The translations under genes were made by a program, and so were the position numbers. The notes beneath the pieces are model-generated. The model ran no database searches, was not told the origin of the DNA, and was given only the letters and a program-made list of their open reading frames with translations. Positions 42,572 through 46,457 of a stretch of DNA of 46,457 bases are shown in pieces; positions within the stretch are counted from its first letter, which is position 1; every line of letters begins with the position of its first letter. The stretch comes from Rickettsiales bacterium (GTDB lineage Bacteria; Pseudomonadota; Alphaproteobacteria; Methylaequorales; Methylaequoraceae): contig NZFP01000010.1 of the NCBI GenBank assembly GCA_002689325.1, forward strand, positions 1 to 46,457, written 5' to 3'.

Positions 42572-43174
42572 TTAAAATTTTGATTTAACTGAGCTCAACC
42601 ATGAGTTAATTTCGCTTTCCGTTTCCATACAACATGAAGTAATTGGAAACTTATCTTTTTGTAACTTTGTTAATCTGTTATCTTCTTCACTTGGCTGAAC
42701 AAACATAACGCAATTTATCTCGTGAACAACCCCATTATTAGCAGATGTGTTTTCATTCACAACCACCATATCTTTTACATATAAACTTTCTCTTTTATAA
42801 AGTTGGATTGGTTTACTTGTAATAGTAATTTCTTCTGTAATTTTTGAGTTTAAGTCACCACTAGATTTTTCCCCTATTAAAATATGATCCATTATCAACA
42901 TTTTTCTTAAAGAAGTATCTGATAAAATTTTATCATAAACTTTTTTAGGCAAAGCATCGAAGGCTTTGTTATTAGGAACAAAAATTGTCCAATTCCATGG
43001 AAATTTTTGTTGTAAAGTAGCCTCAAGTTCAGTGTTATTAATATATGAGTAAAAAGTTGATAAACTCGGATTCTCTCTGATAATTGATACAATGCCCTCA
43101 GCTTTTAAATCGAAATGAAAAATAAAAAACAAAAAAAAAGAAAAAATTTTTAAATACAATTTGTATTTCTCCAA
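42572..43174 (-). CDS. Fasciclin (FAS1) domain exported protein
   Basis: This 200-residue protein has a signal peptide (about residues 1-25, 'FSFFLFFIFHFDLKAEG') followed by one FAS1 domain: 'SLSTFYSYINNTELEATLQQ', 'WTIFVPNNKAFDALPKKVYD', the 'DHILIGEKSSGDL' segment and 'NGVVHEINCVMFVQPSEE'. FAS1 proteins are secreted or surface-attached and often mediate adhesion or matrix contacts. The C-terminal tail has a Cys-Cys pair ('FPITSCCMETESE'). The gene lies convergently 73 bases beyond the cysteine-rich peptide gene. Confidence 0.88.
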   Translation of the reverse strand: MEKYKLYLKIFSFFLFFIFHFDLKAEGIVSIIRENPSLSTFYSYINNTELEATLQQKFPWNWTIFVPNNKAFDALPKKVYDKILSDTSLRKMLIMDHILIGEKSSGDLNSKITEEITITSKPIQLYKRESLYVKDMVVVNENTSANNGVVHEINCVMFVQPSEEDNRLTKLQKDKFPITSCCMETESEINSWLSSVKSKF

Positions 43175-43396
43175 TTAGAAAACAAAACTTACCTACAAAA
43201 AGATATCTAAATATTTTTTGCAAATACGTTTATTATTCTACTAGTTATAACAATTAATATATCACCTTGGTAGTGAGAAATAAAAATGAAAGACTTTTTA
43301 CATTGCTTTCTATTCAACGATAGACGAGTTTTTTTCCATTGTGGATAAAAGTCTAAAGTTTTTTCAATAATTAATTTTAATTTTTAAAATAAAAAA

Positions 43397-43424
43397 TTGT
43401 TTAAAACCTACTTACTATTATACT
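43397..43424 (+). promoter_or_regulatory. Sigma-70-type promoter for the 24-residue peptide gene
   Basis: TTGTTT (43397-43402) and TATACT (43419-43424) are separated by 16 bases, close to the sigma-70 consensus, and predict transcription starting near 43431, about 40 bases before the ATG. Judged by eye; sequencing of 5' ends would confirm it. Confidence 0.45.
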
Positions 43425-43454
43425 GATTTTTTAGAATTTTATTAACAATCAACT

Positions 43455-43467
43455 AAAGGAGGTGATC
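43455..43467 (+). promoter_or_regulatory. Full-length Shine-Dalgarno sequence
   Basis: AAAGGAGGTGATC is the exact 13-base complement of the standard bacterial 16S rRNA 3' end (GATCACCTCCTTT). Its GGAGG core is 7 bases from the ATG at 43470. The other genes in this window have short or no recognisable ribosome-binding sites, so this one stands out strongly. Confidence 0.85.
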
Positions 43468-43469
43468 TG

Positions 43470-43544
43470 ATGTCTAGTATTAATGATTTGAGTCAACTTA
43501 ATAATTTTAACTTTTTATCAGAGCAGCCTTTGTTAAAAAGGTAA
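43470..43544 (+). CDS. 24-residue peptide with perfect Shine-Dalgarno and own terminator
   Basis: This ORF (ATG at 43470, TAA at 43542) is too short for the ORF track. It encodes 24 residues, 'MSSINDLSQLNNFNFLSEQP' plus 'LLKR': polar and Asn/Leu/Ser rich, no cysteine, no signal or membrane segment. It has its own promoter-like sequence, a 13-base perfect ribosome-binding site and an intrinsic terminator 33 bases after the stop, so it looks like an independent, strongly expressed unit. Within the message, TCAACTTAA (43493-43501) can pair with TTAAGTTGA (43554-43562), enclosing the 3' half of the ORF. It may be a functional micropeptide, a modified-peptide precursor or a translated regulatory RNA. 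No homologue is recognised. Confidence 0.7.
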   Translation: MSSINDLSQLNNFNFLSEQPLLKR

Positions 43545-43577
43545 TCTTAGTATTTAAGTTGATAAACTTTAATACGG

Positions 43578-43605
43578 AAGGGGAGGAGTACTCCCCTTTT
43601 TTTTT
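43578..43605 (+). terminator. Intrinsic terminator after the 24-residue peptide gene
   Basis: AAGGGGAG (43578-43585) pairs with CTCCCCTT (43591-43598) around a GAGTA loop, an 8-base stem followed by an uninterrupted T-run to 43605. It is among the strongest terminators in the window and closes the transcript of the 24-residue peptide gene before the convergent small gene. Confidence 0.93.
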
Positions 43606-43656
43606 AAGTTTCTAGCTTGATCAATTCTGTTCATCATTTTGATTTTTTTTTTATTT

Positions 43657-43899
43657 TTATCGTTTTTTAAATTTTCTTTTTAAATTTAAATTTTTATTTT
43701 TAATTCTTTTATTTATGTCATTTTTATCTTCACTACTGAAAAAACATATTCTATTTCTAACTCCCCTTGTTCTTTCAAAAGAATTTTTTGGTGACCTACA
43801 TTCGTAAAATACTCCATCAATATTAATTTTTTTTTTCCCGTGGGATTCATCATTAAAAAAAATGATTATTATAATTATCCAAACATAATTTAAAATCAT
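43657..43899 (-). CDS. Small basic, probably exported protein downstream of glmS
   Basis: This 80-residue protein has an N-terminal hydrophobic segment ('MILNYVWIIIIIIFFNDESHG') that may be a signal peptide or anchor, a short middle region with two cysteines ('VFYECRSP', 'NRICFFSS') and an extremely basic end ('KNLNLKRKFKKR'). Its ATG overlaps the glmS stop as ATGA, so it is probably translationally coupled to glmS. No family is recognised. The two cysteines may form a disulfide. Confidence 0.6.
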   Translation of the reverse strand: MILNYVWIIIIIIFFNDESHGKKKINIDGVFYECRSPKNSFERTRGVRNRICFFSSEDKNDINKRIKNKNLNLKRKFKKR

Positions 43900-45719
43900 T
43901 CAACAGTAACAGACTTTGCTAAATTTCTTGGTTGATCTACATCTGTACCTTTTCGAACAGCAACATAATAAGCAATAAGTTGAACTGGTAATGCATACAA
44001 AATGGGCTGAACAAAATCATTGACATTTGGTAATACAATTTTTTTCAAAGTTTCTTCTTCCAACTGCTTTTCACCATTTTTGTCGGTAATTAATATTACA
44101 TCTCCTCCTCGAGCCATAATTTCTTGCATGTTTGATATATTTTTATCAAATAAAAAATCCTTTGGAGCAACTATAATCACTGGTACTTTGTCATCTACTA
44201 AAGCTATCGGGCCATGTTTCATTTCGCCTGAAGCATACCCTTCTGCATGAATATATGAAATTTCTTTTAATTTAAGCGCACCCTCCATTGCGATTGGAAA
44301 GGAAATACCTCTTCCTAAAAATAAGGCACTTTTAGCATTCACGATTTTTTTACTTATTTCATTAATTTGTTTACACAATTCTAAGATACTTGACATATTT
44401 GAAGGTACCTCAAGTAAACTCTCTGTTAATTCTAATTCCATTTTTTTGGTTATTTTTTTTTTTTCTCTAGCCATTACCAAACAGATACACGCCAAAACAC
44501 TTAATTGGGCCGAAAAAGCTTTAGTCGAAGCTACACCTATCTCTGGCCCAGCTGCAATTGATACAACATAATCTGACTCCCTTGCAATACTACTTTCAAT
44601 GACATTTACTAAACTAAGAATTTTGCTTTTATTTTTTTTTGCAAATCTCAACGCAGCCAAAGTATCTGCTGTTTCTCCAGATTGTGAAATAAATATAGAA
44701 AGAATATTTGAGGATTTTTCAACTATTGGTTTATAACGAAACTCTGAAGCAAAGTGAGATGAACAACTTATACCGACAATCTTTTCAAACCAATAAGAAG
44801 CAACCTGGCATGCAAAAAAAGAGGTTCCACAAGCTATAAAGTTAATTTTTGAAATTTTTTTCCAATTTATTTTTAATTCAGGAATGTTAATTATCTTATT
44901 GATTGGATCAACAAATCTCGATAAAGAATCCCCTATTACATGCGGTTGCTCAAATATTTCCTTTTGCATAAAATGATCAAAATTACCCTTACCTAAATTA
45001 TCTTTCGTATAAGATGAATATGTAATAGGGCGTTTAACTTCATTAAATTTTTCATTGTAAATCTTTAGTTCTTTTTCTTGAATGAAAACACTGTCTCCTT
45101 CTTCAAGAAAAATTATTTTTTTTGTAAATGGAGCAAGCGCAACAGAATCAGATCCTATAAAGGTGGCATTATCAGACACTCCTAGTGCTAAAGGACTTCC
45201 TTTTCTAGCACCGGCTAATAGACGAAGATCTTTAAAAATTATTGCAATTGCAAAAGCTCCTTCTAATTTTGACAAAGTCATTTTTACAGCAACTTTTGCA
45301 TCATGGTTTTTAAGTTCATCACTTAAGAGATGTGCAATAACTTCACTGTCTGTTTGAGACTTAAAGTTATAACCTTTTTTTTTAAGCTCTTTCTTTAATA
45401 AGGAATAATTTTCAATTATACCATTATGTACAATTGATACTTTATCTGAAGTATGCGGATGAGCATTAGTTGTTGAAGGTACTCCGTGGGTTGCCCACCT
45501 TGTGTGACCTATTCCAATTTTTCCACTAATTTTAATTTGATCTATTTTTTTTTTTAAATTAATTAGTTTACCTTTTGAACGTATAGTTTTAATTTCTTTA
45601 TTTTCATCAATAACCGCTATACCAGAGGAATCATACCCCCTATATTCAAGTTTAGTTAAACCATCTAAAATTGGGCTAATAACTGAGTAATTAGCGTTAA
45701 CACCAAAGATTCCACACAT
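43896..45719 (-). CDS. glmS: Glutamine-fructose-6-phosphate aminotransferase (isomerizing)
   Basis: This 607-residue enzyme makes glucosamine 6-phosphate, the entry to amino-sugar and cell-wall synthesis. The N-terminal class II amidotransferase has the nucleophile Cys2 in 'MCGIFGVNANYS', 'LEYRGYDSSGIAVI' and 'IGHTRWATHGVPS'. Two SIS domains follow with 'FIACGTSFFACQVASYWFE', 'ISQSGETADTLAALRFAKK' and the conserved end 'DVDQPRNLAKSVTVE'. The length is typical. It shares one base with the end of glmU upstream, giving a glmU-glmS operon. Confidence 0.97.
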   Translation of the reverse strand: MCGIFGVNANYSVISPILDGLTKLEYRGYDSSGIAVIDENKEIKTIRSKGKLINLKKKIDQIKISGKIGIGHTRWATHGVPSTTNAHPHTSDKVSIVHNGIIENYSLLKKELKKKGYNFKSQTDSEVIAHLLSDELKNHDAKVAVKMTLSKLEGAFAIAIIFKDLRLLAGARKGSPLALGVSDNATFIGSDSVALAPFTKKIIFLEEGDSVFIQEKELKIYNEKFNEVKRPITYSSYTKDNLGKGNFDHFMQKEIFEQPHVIGDSLSRFVDPINKIINIPELKINWKKISKINFIACGTSFFACQVASYWFEKIVGISCSSHFASEFRYKPIVEKSSNILSIFISQSGETADTLAALRFAKKNKSKILSLVNVIESSIARESDYVVSIAAGPEIGVASTKAFSAQLSVLACICLVMAREKKKITKKMELELTESLLEVPSNMSSILELCKQINEISKKIVNAKSALFLGRGISFPIAMEGALKLKEISYIHAEGYASGEMKHGPIALVDDKVPVIIVAPKDFLFDKNISNMQEIMARGGDVILITDKNGEKQLEEETLKKIVLPNVNDFVQPILYALPVQLIAYYVAVRKGTDVDQPRNLAKSVTVE

Positions 45720-46457
45720 TATTTTTTATCTTTTTTTATTAATTTTGACTTTCTGTAAACAACTGATCCCTCTTGAACATTTTTATCTACAACAGTACCA
45801 GCACCAATTATAGAATTTTTTTTTATTTTTATTGGAGCAATTAGTGATGTATTAGATCCTATAAAACAATTCTCGCCGATATAAGTTTTATTCTTTTTAA
45901 GCCCATCAAAGTTGCATGTAATAGTTCCAGCACCAATGTTTGAATTTTTTTCAATAACTGAATCACCAACGTAAGATAGGTGCGATATTTTCACATCATC
46001 ACTAACTTTAGATTTTTTAACTTCTACAAAATTTCCTACTTTCACATTATTATCTATTACAGTTTCACCTCTTAACCTTGCAAAAGGTCCAATAACAGAG
46101 CTATTCCCTATTTTTGTTAATTCAATATGACAAAAGCTTTTAATTGTAACCTTATCTCCAATTTTGACACCTGGACCGAAATATACGTTAGGATAAACTA
46201 CTACATCTTTTCCTATTTTTGTGTCTTTACTAAAAAAAACAGATGAAGGGTCAATTAAAGTCACTCCTTTTTTTAAAAATTTTTTTCTCATTGCTTCTTG
46301 AAATTGTTTTTCAAGCTTTGCTAAATCCTCTTTATTATTAACTCCCATAGATTCTCCAAGTTTACAGTTAAAATTAGATACTTTGTAATTTTCTTTAATA
46401 AATATTTCAACTAAATCAGTTAAATAAAATTCTTTTTTTTTATTCTTATTCTTAATC
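45719..46457 (-). CDS. glmU: Bifunctional GlmU, C-terminal acetyltransferase part (5' end outside window)
   Basis: The frame is open to the right edge of the window, so the ATG at 46348 used by the ORF track is internal. Upstream of it the frame reads '...FYLTDLVEIFIKENYKV...', matching the (Y)LTD-I/V segment of the N-terminal uridyltransferase domain. The remainder is the linker 'GVNNKEDLAKLEKQFQEAM' and the left-handed beta-helix acetyltransferase with hexapeptide repeats, including 'VIGPFARLRG', 'HLSYVGDSVI', 'GAGTITCNFDG' and 'FIGSNTSLIAPI'. GlmU acetylates GlcN-1-P and then uridylates it to UDP-GlcNAc. It precedes glmS (1-base overlap), a functional pair. Confidence 0.95.
   Translation of the reverse strand, partial: IKNKNKKKEFYLTDLVEIFIKENYKVSNFNCKLGESMGVNNKEDLAKLEKQFQEAMRKKFLKKGVTLIDPSSVFFSKDTKIGKDVVVYPNVYFGPGVKIGDKVTIKSFCHIELTKIGNSSVIGPFARLRGETVIDNNVKVGNFVEVKKSKVSDDVKISHLSYVGDSVIEKNSNIGAGTITCNFDGLKKNKTYIGENCFIGSNTSLIAPIKIKKNSIIGAGTVVDKNVQEGSVVYRKSKLIKKDKK

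Larger units (their letters stand above)
43175..43469. other. Intergenic stretch between the FAS1 gene and the 24-residue peptide gene
   Basis: No convincing protein gene is seen in these 295 bases. A weak 20-codon ORF (43285-43347, plus strand) lacks a good ribosome-binding site. The same area holds nested inverted repeats: AGACTTTT (43291-43298) with AAAAGTCT (43347-43354), and inside it TCTAT (43309-43313) with ATAGA (43320-43324), followed by GTTTTTTC. This might be a small structured RNA or a terminator-like hairpin; with such AT-rich DNA chance is also possible. The right-hand end carries the promoter of the 24-residue peptide gene. Confidence 0.4.

Noticed and set aside
43285-43347. 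20-codon plus-strand ORF in the gap before the 24-codon gene
   Set aside because: No good ribosome-binding site, no terminator of its own beyond a weak hairpin, and composition typical of random AT-rich frames.
43455-43467. The AAAGGAGGTGATC stretch as a fragment of a 16S rRNA gene
   Set aside because: The match stops abruptly at 13 bases on both sides and its position 7 bases before an ATG fits a ribosome-binding site.
43470-43544. PqqA, the short precursor peptide of PQQ
   Set aside because: Length is similar but the required Glu-x3-Tyr motif is absent and no pqq genes are nearby.
46346-46348. Treating the ATG at 46348 as the start of a complete 209-residue acetyltransferase
   Set aside because: The frame is open to the window edge and the residues upstream match the GlmU uridyltransferase domain, so the gene is cut by the window, not short.
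1-46457. CRISPR arrays, insertion sequences, prophage genes, rRNA genes
   Set aside because: I found no regularly spaced repeats, transposase or phage motifs, or rRNA sequence while reading the window.

Overview
The window is a compact, very AT-rich chromosomal segment from a free-living bacterium. Coding density is extreme, many genes overlap by 1 to 20 bases, and there are long A/T homopolymers. The gene content points to an alphaproteobacterium with a streamlined genome, of the marine SAR11/HIMB59-like kind. The supporting items are a PopZ-like pole organiser, FdsA/FdhD-type formate dehydrogenase genes, a GltX with a GLSKR motif, class II DAHP synthase, BolA-GrxD next to purine genes, and possible Irr-like iron boxes. 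This placement is inference; no rRNA gene is present.

Layout. (1) 1-4.9 kb: formate oxidation and molybdenum cofactor: the C-terminal part of formate dehydrogenase alpha, an OFA-family transporter, mobA, fdhD and moaA. (2) 4.9-6.8 kb: nadK and an ArgE-type deacylase. (3) 6.8-12.2 kb: an almost complete queuosine pathway, queA-tgt-queF (+), queD-queE-queC (-) and queG (+). The Tgt has lost all three cysteine zinc ligands and QueD lacks its usual catalytic cysteine. (4) 12.2-17.4 kb: proline iminopeptidase, an HExxH protein, a DsbA-like protein, tRNA-Leu(UAA), two divergent genes with PopZ-type C-termini flanking a membrane protein, a CinA-N domain protein and map. (5) 17.4-23.1 kb: the operon purB-purC-purS-purQ-purL-bolA-grxD. 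(6) 23.1-37.7 kb: housekeeping genes, mostly on the minus strand: glycosyltransferase, peroxiredoxin behind two Fur-family-like palindromes, rpsD, trmJ, cimA, gltX, nadE, DAHP synthase, gor, gabD, FMN reductase, DUF2237, a YidD-GNAT fusion and cysS. (7) 37.6-43.9 kb: an accessory-looking stretch of small, mostly secreted proteins. It holds a DUF4177-like protein, a surface-adhesin-E-like protein, an M23 peptidase, YtoQ, a secreted gene frameshifted at an A10 run, a FAS1 protein, and two tiny genes missing from the ORF track. One of these encodes a 47-residue peptide with 14 cysteines; the other a 24-residue peptide behind a perfect 13-nt Shine-Dalgarno sequence and ahead of a strong terminator. 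(8) 43.9 kb to the end: glmS and the 3' part of glmU, for UDP-GlcNAc synthesis.

The most novel-looking items are the cysteine-rich peptide, the 24-residue peptide gene, the Tgt without zinc cysteines, the YidD-GNAT fusion, the homopolymer frameshift and the paired palindromes before the peroxiredoxin gene. I see no CRISPR array, insertion sequence, phage or rRNA genes.
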